A DNA stretch of 64,000 bases, from assembly GCF_031202265.1 (NCBI RefSeq), contig NZ_CP100604.1, forward strand, positions 7,484,501-7,548,500, read 5' to 3'. The stretch is from Bradyrhizobium sp. Ash2021. Lineage in GTDB: Bacteria > Pseudomonadota > Alphaproteobacteria > Rhizobiales > Xanthobacteraceae. Under the pieces are notes generated by a model. That model searched no databases. It was not told where the DNA came from and saw only the letters and a list, made by a program, of their open reading frames with translations. Every line of letters starts with the position of its first letter. Position 1 is the first letter of the stretch. This document shows positions 1 to 9,147 of this stretch, one piece after another. Both the position numbers and the translations under genes were made by a program.

Positions 1-1
1 G

Positions 2-733
2 ATCGTCACCATGATGACGATCGGCGACTATCCGGAATATCTCGCGCTCGGCTATCTCTTGAACCAGAACATGCTGAAATACGACGATATCGTCACCGAG
101 GTCGAATATGACGACGACTTGCAGGTCGTGGTGGTGCGCACCGAGCACCACACCAATTTCGAACAAAAACTGAAGAAACGGACGCAGACGTCGGGCTGCG
201 CGCAGGGCACGGCGTTCGGCGACCTGCTGGAAGCCGTCGAAAGCGTGGCGCTGCCGAAGGCGGAGTTGCGCACCTCCTGGCTCTACCAGATGACGCATGC
301 GATCAACACCATGCCCTCGCTCTATCTGGAGGCCGGCGCCATCCATGGCTGCGTGCTGTGCAAGGAAGGCCAGCCTGTCTGCTACACCGAGGATGTCGGC
401 CGCCACAACGCCGTCGACAAGATCGCGGGCTGGATCTATCGCCATGGCGTCGATCCCGCCGACAAGATTCTCTACACCACGGGCCGGCTGACCTCGGAGA
501 TGATCATCAAGACGGTGCGGATGGGCATTCCGATCCTGGTTTCGCGTTCGGGCTTTACCGCCTGGGGCGTCGAGCTGGCGCGGCAGGTCGGCCTGACGCT
601 GGTCGGGCGCACACGCGGCAAGCGCTTCATCGCGCTGTCGGGTCAGGAGCGCATCATCTACGACCAGAATATCGATTACGTCGAAGAAGAATCCGCGCGG
701 CACAAGCGCAAGGGCGAACAACGTGAAGACTGA
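2..733 (+). CDS. fdhD: FdhD family sulfurtransferase for formate dehydrogenase (5' end outside window)
   Basis: The reading frame is open from the first bases of the window (I-V-T before the first ATG), so the N-terminus lies upstream; about 243 residues are visible against roughly 270-280 for the family. FdhD moves sulfur from IscS to the molybdenum cofactor of formate dehydrogenases in the cytoplasm. Diagnostic stretches are [12 protein letters not shown] near the visible start, the loop [11 protein letters not shown], and HGCVLCKEG followed by [14 protein letters not shown]. The loop has a single Cys, whereas E. coli FdhD has a CxxC pair there, of which the first Cys is the essential one. 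The stop overlaps the GTG start of mobA by 11 bases, so the two are very likely co-transcribed and coupled. Family assignment is firm. Confidence 0.93.
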   Translation: MVTMMTIGDYPEYLALGYLLNQNMLKYDDIVTEVEYDDDLQVVVVRTEHHTNFEQKLKKRTQTSGCAQGTAFGDLLEAVESVALPKAELRTSWLYQMTHAINTMPSLYLEAGAIHGCVLCKEGQPVCYTEDVGRHNAVDKIAGWIYRHGVDPADKILYTTGRLTSEMIIKTVRMGIPILVSRSGFTAWGVELARQVGLTLVGRTRGKRFIALSGQERIIYDQNIDYVEEESARHKRKGEQRED

Positions 734-1343
734 TATCCCCGGCGTGCTGCTCGCCGGCGGCCTGGCGCGCAGAATGGGCGGCGGCGACAAGCCGATGCGC
801 CGGATCGGCGGCCGCACCATCCTTGAGCGCGTGATCGCGCGATTAAAACCGCAATGCGACGGGCTCATTCTCAACGCCAACGGTGATCCCGCGCGGTTCG
901 CGGCGTTCGAACTGCCCGTCATTCCCGACGGCGTCGCCGATTTCCCCGGCCCGCTCGCCGGCATCCTGGCGGCGCTGGACTGGGCGGCGGCGAACCGGCC
1001 AAAAGTGTCGCTGGTGTTGAGCGCGGCGGCGGATTGCCCTTTCCTGCCGCGCGATCTGGTTGCACGTCTGTATCAGGCGCTGGCAGAACAGAACGCCCAA
1101 TTGGCGGTCGCAGCATCCGACGGCCAATCGCATCCGGTGATCGGACTATGGAGCGCCGCCTTGCGCGAACAGCTCCGCCACGCGCTGGTGGTCGAAGACG
1201 TCAGAAAGATCGACCGCTGGACCGCGCGCTACAAACTGGCCACCGTGACATGGCCGACCGCGCCGCTCGATCCGTTCTTCAACGCCAACACCATGGACGA
1301 CATTGCGGAAGCAGAGCGGCTGGCGGAGTTGGACGGGGGGTGA
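723..1343 (+). CDS. mobA: Molybdenum cofactor guanylyltransferase MobA
   Basis: 206 residues, normal for MobA. It attaches GMP from GTP to molybdopterin to make the bis-MGD cofactor used by DMSO-reductase-family enzymes such as formate dehydrogenase. The nucleotidyltransferase signature [16 protein letters not shown] is at residues about 9-24, followed by [14 protein letters not shown] (about 73-86) and AADCPFLP. The start is a GTG inside the end of fdhD (11-base overlap); no better in-frame start is visible. Its pairing with fdhD and the two MoeA-like genes makes this a Mo-cofactor maturation locus. Nothing looks damaged. Confidence 0.93.
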   Translation: MKTDIPGVLLAGGLARRMGGGDKPMRRIGGRTILERVIARLKPQCDGLILNANGDPARFAAFELPVIPDGVADFPGPLAGILAALDWAAANRPKVSLVLSAAADCPFLPRDLVARLYQALAEQNAQLAVAASDGQSHPVIGLWSAALREQLRHALVVEDVRKIDRWTARYKLATVTWPTAPLDPFFNANTMDDIAEAERLAELDGG

Positions 1344-1480
1344 TCGTGCCCCGGATGCTGCGCAGCACGAAGTGATGCGCTGCTGATCCGGGGCCCATGT
1401 TGTGGGTAACATTGCGATGGGTCCCGGCTCTGCGGAGCAGCGTTACACGCTGCACCGCGTCCGGGACACGTCCGGGACGC
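1344..1480. repeat. Dispersed intergenic repeat of Bradyrhizobium type
   Basis: The gap between two convergent genes holds a GGGTCCCGGCTCTGCGGAGC segment and a TGCACCGCGTCCGGGACA segment. The gggtcccgg core recurs in the longer repeat at 7217-7303. I recall such sequences as a common REP-like family in Bradyrhizobium intergenic regions; that attribution is from memory. No coding potential is seen. Confidence 0.5.
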
Positions 1481-2611
1481 CTACGCCGCCAGCGGCACGT
1501 TCCAGGCGTCGTAGCCATAGACCCAGTCGCCGTCGGTTTTTTCCTTGAGCCAGATATTGGCCCGCGACGTCTGCTGCACGCGCGCGGTACGGTCCTTCCG
1601 GCTCGCCTCGAACCGGCGGAAGGCGTCCGGAACCTGGTCCCGCTCCACGCCGTCGAGGCACCGCGACAGCACCGCGGCGTCCTCGATCGCCATCGCCGCA
1701 CCCTGCGCCATATAGGGCGTCATCGGATGACAGGCGTCGCCGAGCAGCGTCACGTTGCGGTCCGACCAGCGCTCAAGCGAATTGCGATCGACGATCGCCC
1801 ATTTGTGCACATCCGGGCACGCCGCCAATACGGTTTCGACCTGGCGATCGAAGCCGGCGAAGGCCAATCGCAATTCCCCGACGTCGCCCTTGGCCGACCA
1901 GGACTCGATCCGGAAATCCGGCTCGGGCTGGCTGGTCACGAGGTAGATCTCGCTGCGGTCCGGCTTGACGTAATAGATCACGATGTGCCGGTCCTCGCCC
2001 CACCATTTGGTGCAGTCGTCGATCTTTTGCCCGTTCAGAAGGGCGGCAGGATAGGTCGTGCGGTAGGCGATGCGGCCGGTAAATTGCACCGGCGATGCGC
2101 CGAACAACATGTCTCTCACGACGGAATGAACACCGTCGGCGCCGATCACGGCATCGGCGACCGCGGTTTCGCCGCTGGCGAAAGCAAGCCGCACGCCGTC
2201 GCCGGTCTCGTCCAGCCCGACCAGTTTGTGGCCGAGCTTGATGCATTGGTCGGGAACCGCACTTGCGAGCGCCGCGTGCAGGTCGCCGCGATGCGCCAGC
2301 AGATAGGGCGCGCCGAATTTCTGCTCGGCGGTCTCGCCAAAAATCATGTCGAACTTGACTTCGCCGGTGCGCCAATCCCGGTTATTCCAGGAGCGCGGAT
2401 AGAATGACCCGTCGCGCAAGCGGGATTCGAGCCCCAGCCCGCGCAACACTTTCATGGCGTTGCAGCCGATCTGAATTCCGGCCCCGAGCCTGGCGAATTG
2501 CGGTGCCTGCTCATACACCGTGACGTCGATGCCGACGCGCCGCAGCGCCGCCGCCGACGCGAGCCCGCCCATGCCGGCACCGACAATCGCAATCGTGAGC
2601 GGCCTTGCCAT
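1481..2611 (-). CDS. FAD-dependent aromatic-ring monooxygenase, NicC-like
   Basis: 376 residues from the ATG at 2611, chosen because a GGGGGAAG Shine-Dalgarno precedes it; an upstream ATG at 2623 is possible. N-terminal FAD-binding Rossmann motif GAGMGGLASAAAL (about 11-23), the second dinucleotide motif IGADGVHSVVR in the middle, and the class A motif GDACHPMTPYMAQGAA near residue 300. The sequence tracks 6-hydroxynicotinate 3-monooxygenase (NicC) well, including KWWGEDRHIVIYYV and the C-terminal DWVYGYDAW. Salicylate- or 3-hydroxybenzoate-hydroxylase activity is the alternative; the substrate cannot be fixed here because no other nic genes are adjacent. It lies in the opposite orientation between mobA and the moeA genes and is probably not part of their function. 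Confidence 0.8.
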   Translation of the reverse strand: MARPLTIAIVGAGMGGLASAAALRRVGIDVTVYEQAPQFARLGAGIQIGCNAMKVLRGLGLESRLRDGSFYPRSWNNRDWRTGEVKFDMIFGETAEQKFGAPYLLAHRGDLHAALASAVPDQCIKLGHKLVGLDETGDGVRLAFASGETAVADAVIGADGVHSVVRDMLFGASPVQFTGRIAYRTTYPAALLNGQKIDDCTKWWGEDRHIVIYYVKPDRSEIYLVTSQPEPDFRIESWSAKGDVGELRLAFAGFDRQVETVLAACPDVHKWAIVDRNSLERWSDRNVTLLGDACHPMTPYMAQGAAMAIEDAAVLSRCLDGVERDQVPDAFRRFEASRKDRTARVQQTSRANIWLKEKTDGDWVYGYDAWNVPLAA

Positions 2612-2661
2612 CGCTTCCCCCATCCCGGTCTTTTTTTGGCGCGAGGCCAAACCGGTATCGC

Positions 2662-4623
2662 CTATGCCGGCCGAAATCCCGCCCGCGTCAGCGCTTCGCG
2701 GCTTTTATCCGACGCCAGCGCCTCCAGAAAGGCCTGCACCGCCGGGCGTTGCCTGCGCGCCGTCACCAGCGCGAAATCATAATGCTCTTCAGCGAACGGA
2801 ATGAAACCCAGACCGGACGCATGCGCGACCGGCGCAATCGTCATGCCCCAGTCGGCGCGGTGCTGCGCCACCGCGGCGGCGACCGCGTTGTGCGAGCGCG
2901 GCTGATTCCAGTAGCCGTCGGGGCGCGCTTCGCCGAGCAGCCGGTCGATCAGGATGCGCGTGCCCGCGCCCTGGTTGCGGTTGACCATGATGCAGGCGGG
3001 ATCGGCCAGTGCAGCGCGCACCGCAGCCTCGGCGCTCAGGCCTTCGAAGCGCGTGTCGCCCTTGCGGAACACGATGCCCTGCATCCGCCGCCAGCCCGGC
3101 ACCAGTTCGAGCCCGGGGCCGAGAAACGGCGTGTTGTAGCTCTCGGTTTTTCCGTCGAACAAATGGATCGGCGCGAAATCGCACTCGCCGCGTTTGGCCG
3201 CCGCAAGCCCACCAAGGCTGCCGACCGCGATCGAACGCACGGCAAGCCCGGCATGCGCCAGCGGCGCGGTGACCAGATCGAGCCCGGTGCAGTGGCTGCC
3301 GACGATGACGAGATCCGGCACCCGCACATGCGGCGTGAACAGCGTCACCTCGGCCTCGGACCCCGCCGGCATCTGATCGGCCAGCGCATCGATCCGAAGG
3401 AACCCGTCGGCTTGCGCAAACGACGTGATCGCGCCCGAGCCCTTGCCGGTGGGATAGGCGATCAATCCGTCCGATCCCTCGACCAGCGACACCATGACGA
3501 ATTCGGTGCGGCCGAGTTCGGACGCGATCCGCACCGGAATTTTCGCCGTGACCCTGGCGTCGGAGCGCGGCGGCAGCCCGGCCATGCGCCGCAGCACCGG
3601 CACGATCATGTCGTGGAAGGTGAACATCGCCGAGGTCGGAAATCCCGGCAGGATCACCACCGGCTTGCCGTCGCAGACCGCAAGACACAGCGGCTTGCCC
3701 GGTTTCAGCGCGACGCCATGGGCGATGATGCCGGGTTTTCCGAGCCGTGCGATGATACGATGGGAGACGTCGCCGGCGCCCTTCGAGGTGCCGCCCGAGA
3801 GCACCAGCATGTCGCTGGTTTGCAGCGCCTGGCGCATCGCGGCTTCGAGTTGCGCTTCGTCATCGGGGATGGCGCCAAGGAATATCGCGTCGCCGCCGTT
3901 CTCGGAAATCGCCGCGGTGACGATCGCGCCATTGCTGTCGTAGATCGCGGCGGGGCGCAGCGCCGCGCCCGGCTGCACCAGTTCGTCGCCGGTGGAGATG
4001 ACAGCAACCCGGATCGGTCGCGCGACGGTGACTTGCGCGATGCCGCAGGCCGCCAGCATGCCGATCTCGCGCGAGCCGATCATGGTGCCGGAGCGCAGCA
4101 GCGCCTCGCCGCGCGCGATGTCGGAACCGGCATAGGAGAGGTATTGCCCCGGCGACGCGGCACGGCGGATCTCGATGGCGCGGGAACCCGCCGGCTGGGT
4201 CTGTTCGACCATCACGATGGCGTCGGCGCCGCGCGGCACCGGACCGCCGGTCGCAATCGACGTCGCCGTTCCCGACAGGACCGGCCGCATCGGCTGAGTG
4301 CCGCAGGCGATCACTTCATCGTTCAGCATCATGCGCACGGGTGCTGCTTCGCCGGCGGACGCGAGATCGGCGGAACGCACCGCAAAGCCGTCGACATTGG
4401 AGCGATCGAACGGCGGCACGTCGATGGGTGCGACAATATCTTCCGCCAGCGCGCATCCGAGCGCATCACCAAGCGATCTCTGTTCGCTCGGCACCGGACG
4501 CGGAAACAACGCCGCCTCGAACCGCGCCAATGCGTCTTCGCGCGTCAGGATGGTCAGGAACTGGTCCTGGTCGACATTGTCGTGGTTTTTCTGCAGGGGC
4601 GTCTTGGTCATGCGCGAATCCAT
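2662..4623 (-). CDS. MoeA-type molybdopterin molybdenumtransferase fused to a PBP-like domain
   Basis: 653 residues. The start ATG at 4623 lies two bases after the stop region of the upstream gene and has a GGGAG Shine-Dalgarno inside that gene's last codons; ATG 4611 is an alternative. Residues about 1-400 are MoeA (MPT-binding and MoeA C-terminal domains), with DVPPFDRSNVDGFAVR, ISTGDELVQPG, LSGGTSKGAGD and LPGFPTSAMFTF. Residues about 415-650 resemble a LysR-type/molybdate periplasmic-binding fold (PBP_like), with LVIVGSHCTGLDL, ALVTARR and VNRNQGAGTR. MoeA inserts molybdate into adenylylated molybdopterin. The extra domain is often proposed to sense a ligand; whether it binds molybdate or the cofactor is unknown. 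It is transcribed together with the second MoeA-like gene just upstream. Confidence 0.85.
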   Translation of the reverse strand: MDSRMTKTPLQKNHDNVDQDQFLTILTREDALARFEAALFPRPVPSEQRSLGDALGCALAEDIVAPIDVPPFDRSNVDGFAVRSADLASAGEAAPVRMMLNDEVIACGTQPMRPVLSGTATSIATGGPVPRGADAIVMVEQTQPAGSRAIEIRRAASPGQYLSYAGSDIARGEALLRSGTMIGSREIGMLAACGIAQVTVARPIRVAVISTGDELVQPGAALRPAAIYDSNGAIVTAAISENGGDAIFLGAIPDDEAQLEAAMRQALQTSDMLVLSGGTSKGAGDVSHRIIARLGKPGIIAHGVALKPGKPLCLAVCDGKPVVILPGFPTSAMFTFHDMIVPVLRRMAGLPPRSDARVTAKIPVRIASELGRTEFVMVSLVEGSDGLIAYPTGKGSGAITSFAQADGFLRIDALADQMPAGSEAEVTLFTPHVRVPDLVIVGSHCTGLDLVTAPLAHAGLAVRSIAVGSLGGLAAAKRGECDFAPIHLFDGKTESYNTPFLGPGLELVPGWRRMQGIVFRKGDTRFEGLSAEAAVRAALADPACIMVNRNQGAGTRILIDRLLGEARPDGYWNQPRSHNAVAAAVAQHRADWGMTIAPVAHASGLGFIPFAEEHYDFALVTARRQRPAVQAFLEALASDKSREALTRAGFRPA

Positions 4624-4624
4624 C

Positions 4625-5740
4625 TCACTCCCGCAACATAATATAGGCATCGACCGGCGTGCCCGCAGCAAATCCTTCCGCATCCGCGGGCACCGGCAGC
4701 CACGCTTCGGCCCGCGCGATCGCATCGAGCGATAGTTCCCCCACCGCCAGCGTGATCCAGACGCCCTGCTTTTGCTCCAGCAGCACGATCTCGGCGATGC
4801 CGACCGCGGAGGCAATCTTGCGCGCCAGCGGCAGATTGAGCGTCTTGCGCGGCCGGCGCCCGGAAAGCCGATCGAGCACGGGAAGCGTCAGCGTCCACCA
4901 CGCCGCAAACGCCTGATCCGGCGCGCCCGGCAGCGCCACCACAGGCGTCGTACCGATGCGGCCGACGGCCGAAGTGCGGCCGGGTTGCAGGGCGATACCA
5001 TAGCTAAGGACCTCGCCGCGTTCCGCCAGCGCCGTCACGGATGTGTCGGTGCGGCCGACGCCGCTGCCGCCGACAGTCAGCAGCAGGTCGCAGGCCGGCC
5101 CGTCGAACGCCCGGACGATCGACGCGGCATCGCGTGAAGCTGAAGTGACGCAGGCGACGTCAGCGCCGGCGGCCCGCGCGCTTTCCACGATCAAATCCGC
5201 CGTGACCGTTCCGCCGGGAATATTGACGATGCGCAGGCGCGGACGGCGCACCCTCAGCTTTTCCATTCCCGCGGTGCGCGCGATCAAGAGATCGCGGGCC
5301 ACTACGCGCCGGCCGGCCTCGGCGACAAAACTTCCCGCGGCGATATCGGCGCCGGCGCGGCGAACGCCCTGCCCCGGGATCGACTCCGCCAGCACCTGCA
5401 CTATCGGCCCTGATTGATCCACGGAATCGGAATCCAGCACGCAGTCGCAGCCGCCGGGGATGGCGTCGCCGGCGTCGACCCAGCGCGGCGCTGCCGCGAG
5501 TGGCAGCGGCGAATAGGACGACGCGCCGACGAGGTCGCTCGAGCGAAACGCAAAGCCGTCGCTGGCGGCGATGTCATGCGGCGGATACGCCTGAAGCTGC
5601 GGCATCTCGGCCGCGATGCAGCCCAAGGCTTCCGCAAGCGGCAGTTCGACCGGCGTCACCGGACCCTGATCGCGCAGCAACGCGCCAAGCGCCGCATCGA
5701 GCGGGGTGAGCGAAGCCGGCAGGCGCTGGGATGTAACCAT
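4625..5740 (-). CDS. MoeA-like molybdopterin-binding protein (second paralogue)
   Basis: 371 residues with MoeA-type architecture but divergent: PPHDIAASDGFAF aligns to the DGYA region of MoeA, LLLTVGGSGVGRTDTS to the GGTSxG loop, and LPGAPDQAFAAWWTL to the PGxPxSA loop. First gene of a two-gene operon with the MoeA-PBP fusion; the intergenic distance is one base. It could act with the fusion protein as a heteromeric MoeA or prepare a dedicated cofactor for formate dehydrogenase. The degenerate loops mean it may be regulatory rather than catalytic. The start ATG at 5740 lies 200 bases from the divergent binding-protein gene. Confidence 0.75.
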   Translation of the reverse strand: MVTSQRLPASLTPLDAALGALLRDQGPVTPVELPLAEALGCIAAEMPQLQAYPPHDIAASDGFAFRSSDLVGASSYSPLPLAAAPRWVDAGDAIPGGCDCVLDSDSVDQSGPIVQVLAESIPGQGVRRAGADIAAGSFVAEAGRRVVARDLLIARTAGMEKLRVRRPRLRIVNIPGGTVTADLIVESARAAGADVACVTSASRDAASIVRAFDGPACDLLLTVGGSGVGRTDTSVTALAERGEVLSYGIALQPGRTSAVGRIGTTPVVALPGAPDQAFAAWWTLTLPVLDRLSGRRPRKTLNLPLARKIASAVGIAEIVLLEQKQGVWITLAVGELSLDAIARAEAWLPVPADAEGFAAGTPVDAYIMLRE

Positions 5741-5940
5741 GGCCCGCGTATGTACTGAATCGGTCCCAAAATATACAGCCTGCCCCCGTCCCGGGCGGGG
5801 TCATTAGCCTCAAGGCGCGTTGACGCCGGCCCGAAAATAGTTGCAAAAGAAACCAATCTGGCCGGGGCTCCAGGTCCCGGTAAAAGCAAAACGGTCAAGC
5901 AATAACGGCCAATGTGCCGGAGGTAATGGGAGGAGACAGG

Positions 5941-7164
5941 ATGTTCGGCAAAAACCTATTTTCACTTGGGTTTTCACTTGGAGCACTCGCGGCCGCACTG
6001 CTGGCCTCAACGGCGGCGTCAGCGCAGATATCCGACGATGCGGTCAAGATCGGCGTCCTCACCGACATGAACGGTCCGGCGTCGACGCCGACCGGTCAGG
6101 GCTCGGTGACCGCCGCGCAAATGGCGGTCGACGATTTCGGCGGCAAGGTCTTGGGCAAGCCGATCAGCGTGATCGTCGGCGACCATCAATTGAAGGCCGA
6201 TATCGGCGCCAGCCTGGCGCGGCGCTGGTATGACACCGAGCAGGTCGATCTGATCGTCGACGTGCCGGTCTCGGCCGTGGGCCTCGCGGTGCAGACCGTC
6301 GCCAACGAAAAGAAGAAGCTGTTCATCACCCATTCGACGGGGTCTGCGGATTTCCACGGCAAGTTCTGCTCGCCCTACGCCATCCAGTGGGTGTTCGATA
6401 CCCGCGCGCTCGCGGTCGGCACCGCGCAGGAAGTGGTCAAGCGCGGCGGCGACAGCTGGTTCTTCATCACCGACGACTACGCGTTCGGGCACTCGCTCGA
6501 GAGGGATGCCTCCGCCGTCATCCTCAAGAACGGCGGCAAGGTGCTGGGCTCGGTGAAGCCGCCGTTTGCGACGCCCGATTTGTCGTCCTTCATCCTGCAG
6601 GCCCAGGCCTCGAAGGCCAAGATCATCGGCATCGCCGGCGGCCCGCCCAACAACATCAACGAGATCAAGACCGCCGGCGAATTCGGCGTCTTGAAGGGCG
6701 GCCAGCAGATGGCCGGGCTGCTCGTGCTGATCACCGACATCCATTCGCTCGGGCTTCCCGCGGCGCAGGGGCTGTTGCTGACGACCTCGTTCTATTGGGA
6801 CATGGACGACAAGACCCGCGAATGGTCGAAGCGCTATTTCGCCAAGATGAACCGGATGCCGACGATGTGGCAGGCCGGCGTCTACTCGTCCGTGACCTAT
6901 TACCTCAACGCCATCAAGGATTCCGGCACCGACGACCCGCTCAAGGTCGCGGCCAAGCTGCGCGAGAAACCGGTCGAGGATTTCTTTGCCCGCAACGGCA
7001 AGCTGCGCGAGGACAATCTGATGGTGCACGATCTGATGCTGGTGCAGGTCAAGTCGCCGGAAGAGTCGAAATATCCCTGGGACTATTACAAGATCCTGGC
7101 GAAGATCTCCGGCGAGGACGCGTTCGGCCCGCCCAATCCGGAATGTTCGCTGGTGAAGAAGTAG
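5941..7164 (+). CDS. ABC transporter substrate-binding protein, LivK/branched-chain amino-acid type
   Basis: 407 residues from the ATG at 5941, which has a GGGAGGAG Shine-Dalgarno; the ATG at 5914 lacks one. A signal peptide ends near ASAQ (about residue 29). The mature protein opens DDAVKIGVLTDMNGPASTPTG, typical of type I periplasmic-binding proteins, and continues with FFITDDYAFGHSLERDA and AGVYSSVTYYLNAI. It would bind an amino acid, amide or aromatic acid in the periplasm. No permease or ATPase gene adjoins it, so it is an orphan or serves a distant transporter. It is divergent from the moeA pair with a 200-base spacer; transcription signals there are not obvious. Confidence 0.85.
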   Translation: MFGKNLFSLGFSLGALAAALLASTAASAQISDDAVKIGVLTDMNGPASTPTGQGSVTAAQMAVDDFGGKVLGKPISVIVGDHQLKADIGASLARRWYDTEQVDLIVDVPVSAVGLAVQTVANEKKKLFITHSTGSADFHGKFCSPYAIQWVFDTRALAVGTAQEVVKRGGDSWFFITDDYAFGHSLERDASAVILKNGGKVLGSVKPPFATPDLSSFILQAQASKAKIIGIAGGPPNNINEIKTAGEFGVLKGGQQMAGLLVLITDIHSLGLPAAQGLLLTTSFYWDMDDKTREWSKRYFAKMNRMPTMWQAGVYSSVTYYLNAIKDSGTDDPLKVAAKLREKPVEDFFARNGKLREDNLMVHDLMLVQVKSPEESKYPWDYYKILAKISGEDAFGPPNPECSLVKK

Positions 7165-7861
7165 CAAACTCTCACCGTCGTCCCAAGAAGCCCAACAACG
7201 TCGTCCCGGCGAACGTCGGGACCCATAACCACAGGCGTTCGTGGTTGTGGCTAGCTGTTGCTCCAGCGGTTCACAAAATCAGCATCGGTGGTTATGGGTC
7301 CCGGCTCCTGATGCGCAATTGCGCATATGGGCCGGGACGACGAGTTGAGGGAGTTGCGAGCTACTTCACCACCCCGATCCCGGTAGTTTCGGTGAGTGCA
7401 CTCAATCGGAAGAAGCAGGACAAGTCGATAAGTCAATTTGGTGCACCGTCACCATAACTCCGGTTGAACGTCGACGGCGTGAGCGCCGGCGGCGGGTCGT
7501 CGTGAATGCTGCAAACTTCGTCGCATCTTGCGCCTCGTGAGGTGCATGGGTTAGCCCGTCAGAGGTATATTCAACCGCTCACGAAAGCACTGTATTCTGC
7601 CCGAGTTTAGGATCGTTGGGTTGGCGGAAGTACCCAGCTTTGGCGATCCGAGATAGGAGCCCCCGGCGCGCTACAGCGTCGGGGCTCTCTCGTTGCGTTC
7701 TGGAGGCCATCATTCACATGACTGATCAACGATTGGGGCGTCTTGAACGTGGATCGGTGACAGAGAAACGAGTGAAGAGTTCGGCGAACGATGATCGCGC
7801 GGCGATGCTCGAAACGGCGGATTACCCTTCGGCTCCAATCGGCCCTACGCGCTGGCATGCA
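7165..7861. repeat. Repeat-rich intergenic region with a 16-bp inverted repeat
   Basis: No convincing gene. Positions 7217-7232 (CGGGACCCATAACCAC) and 7288-7303 are perfect inverted copies enclosing about 55 bases, a REP/BIME-like unit sharing the gggtcccgg core with the repeat near 1410. The rest (7320-7860) has only short ORFs in GC-rich shadow frames. The region separates the orphan binding protein from a pseudogene remnant. Confidence 0.55.
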
Positions 7862-8080
7862 TCATTCGATCACCCCGTCGGCGAGCGCCAGAAGCGTTGA
7901 CGGGATTGTGAGGTCCATCGTCTTCGATTGATGACGAACTCGAACTTGGACGGCTGCACGACGGGCAAGTCGGCTGGCTTCTCGCCCTTCAGAATTAATC
8001 CGGCGTAAGTGCCGACCAGACGATAGATGTTGGGAAAGCTCGTTCCGTAGCTGGTCAACCCGCCGGCCTGTTCGCAGGCG
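7862..8080 (-). pseudogene. Truncated, frameshifted C-terminus of an ABC_sub_bind periplasmic protein
   Basis: Two reading frames must be joined: one encodes [16 protein letters not shown] then [20 protein letters not shown], the other [20 protein letters not shown]. Together they are the last 70 or so residues of the family found intact at 20843, 25224, 26326 and 27408 (compare LSYG...DLPV.QP.KFE and PPTLLA.ADEVIE). The N-terminal three quarters is missing and replaced by unrelated sequence leading to the DsrE gene. It is a remnant, probably non-functional, and shows that this paralogue family once extended here. Confidence 0.8.
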
Positions 8081-8224
8081 ATGTTGTTCGCATACCCTCG
8101 ATGGAATGATCTGGCTCAGGGTGGAGATGGTGCAAAGATGGCCGCGGAGTGCAAGGCCACATACCGTCGCGAAGCGCCGGACAATTTGATGGTCTCTGAC
8201 GAGATTTTGCGAAGGAGAAACACG

Positions 8225-8950
8225 ATGAGCATGTTTCAGCATATTGCGAAGGCAGCGACGATGGCAGCCATCGCGGTCCTGCTTACCGCACCATTCGCCG
8301 CGGCGGAGCAAGGCGGACGATACTGGGTGCCGAAAACGACCAGCCCCGGCCCATACTGGAGACCGTCAACGGCCAACCCCGCCCAATATTCTGAGCCGAC
8401 CACAACGACCCCGGCCCCATACGCGGGACCGATAACGACCACCCCGGATTCCGGATCGATCAAGATGGATCGCGCCACGCATGGGCGGTGGCTTGGGAGA
8501 CACTCGACGAGACGGTTCGCCACCACACAGGCGCGGAAGCGATCCCCTCTCGCTGCAATGGCCCAGGCCATCCCCGTTTCCAAAGCGCACCGTTTGATCC
8601 TGCAGGTCAACACGAATGACCCTGCCACGATGAATCTCGCGCTGAACAACGCAACGAACGTTACGCAATATTATAAGGAGCTCGGGGAGAAGGTGAAAAT
8701 CGAGGTCGTCACGTTCGGGCCTGGCCTGCATATGCTTCGCGATGACACGTCGCCGGTGAAGGCTCGAATCGAGCAAATGGCGCTGAGTACGCCGGAGGTA
8801 TCGTTCAAGGCTTGCGGCAACACCCAGGAAAAAATGCACGAAGCCGAGCACAAGGACATACCGATTGTCGCTCAGGCGCAGGTGGTAAAGTCAGGCGTGG
8901 TGCGCGTGATGGAACTGCAGGAGGAGGGCTGGACCTACCTAAAACCGTGA
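8225..8950 (+). CDS. Exported DsrE/DsrF-like protein with a Pro/Thr-rich repeat linker
   Basis: 241 residues from the ATG at 8225, preceded by GAAGGAGAAACACG. A signal peptide covers about residues 1-27 (hydrophobic AATMAAIAVLLTAPFAAA). Residues about 30-80 are an unusual linker of near-repeats (TTSPGPYWRP, TTTTPAPYAGP, ITTTPDSG). The C-terminal part from about 125 on is a DsrE-fold domain: LILQVNTNDPATMNLALNN, VTFGPGLHMLRDD, SFKACGNT, VVRVMELQEEGWTYLKP. DsrE-like exported proteins are linked to sulfur handling, but most are of unknown role. The single Cys of FKACGNT is retained. No operon partners. Confidence 0.75.
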   Translation: MSMFQHIAKAATMAAIAVLLTAPFAAAEQGGRYWVPKTTSPGPYWRPSTANPAQYSEPTTTTPAPYAGPITTTPDSGSIKMDRATHGRWLGRHSTRRFATTQARKRSPLAAMAQAIPVSKAHRLILQVNTNDPATMNLALNNATNVTQYYKELGEKVKIEVVTFGPGLHMLRDDTSPVKARIEQMALSTPEVSFKACGNTQEKMHEAEHKDIPIVAQAQVVKSGVVRVMELQEEGWTYLKP

Positions 8951-9112
8951 CCGAGGCAAATCGTCATACCGGAGTTGGTTTGTCCCGAACGGGTTAACGT
9001 AGAAGGGCTGACAGGCCTGCAGCTAAATCGCGGAAGACGTGGTGCGGATGGTCGAAGAAGACACAGGCAAGACGGACCATGCGCTGCTCGCAAAGGTGCG
9101 ATAAGTCACTTT
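8951..9112 (+). pseudogene. Short coding remnant abutting the inverted-repeat region
   Basis: An open stretch at about 9030-9105 reads AEDVVRMVEEDTGKTDHALL and then stops; it looks like the tail of an unidentified protein cut off upstream. It ends just before the 33-bp inverted repeat at 9113. Too short to name. Confidence 0.25.
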
Positions 9113-9145
9113 AGTGCACTGAAGATCATCTAGCCGGCCTTCGCA
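9113..9145 (+). repeat. 33-bp inverted repeat, left arm (partner 11207-11239)
   Basis: Starts AGTGCACTGAAGATCATC and ends GGCCTTCGCA. The exact reverse complement lies at 11207-11239, about 2 kb away beyond the IS110 transposase. The palindromic octamer AGTGCACT at its outer end recurs at 11232, 11379 and 11442. Confidence 0.85.
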
Positions 9146-9147
9146 CT

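Noticed and set aside
2605..4641. Plus-strand ORF of 678 codons over the MoeA fusion
   Set aside because: It is exactly antisense to a well-supported gene, rich in Arg/His/Asp shadow composition, with no ribosome-binding site or recognisable domain.
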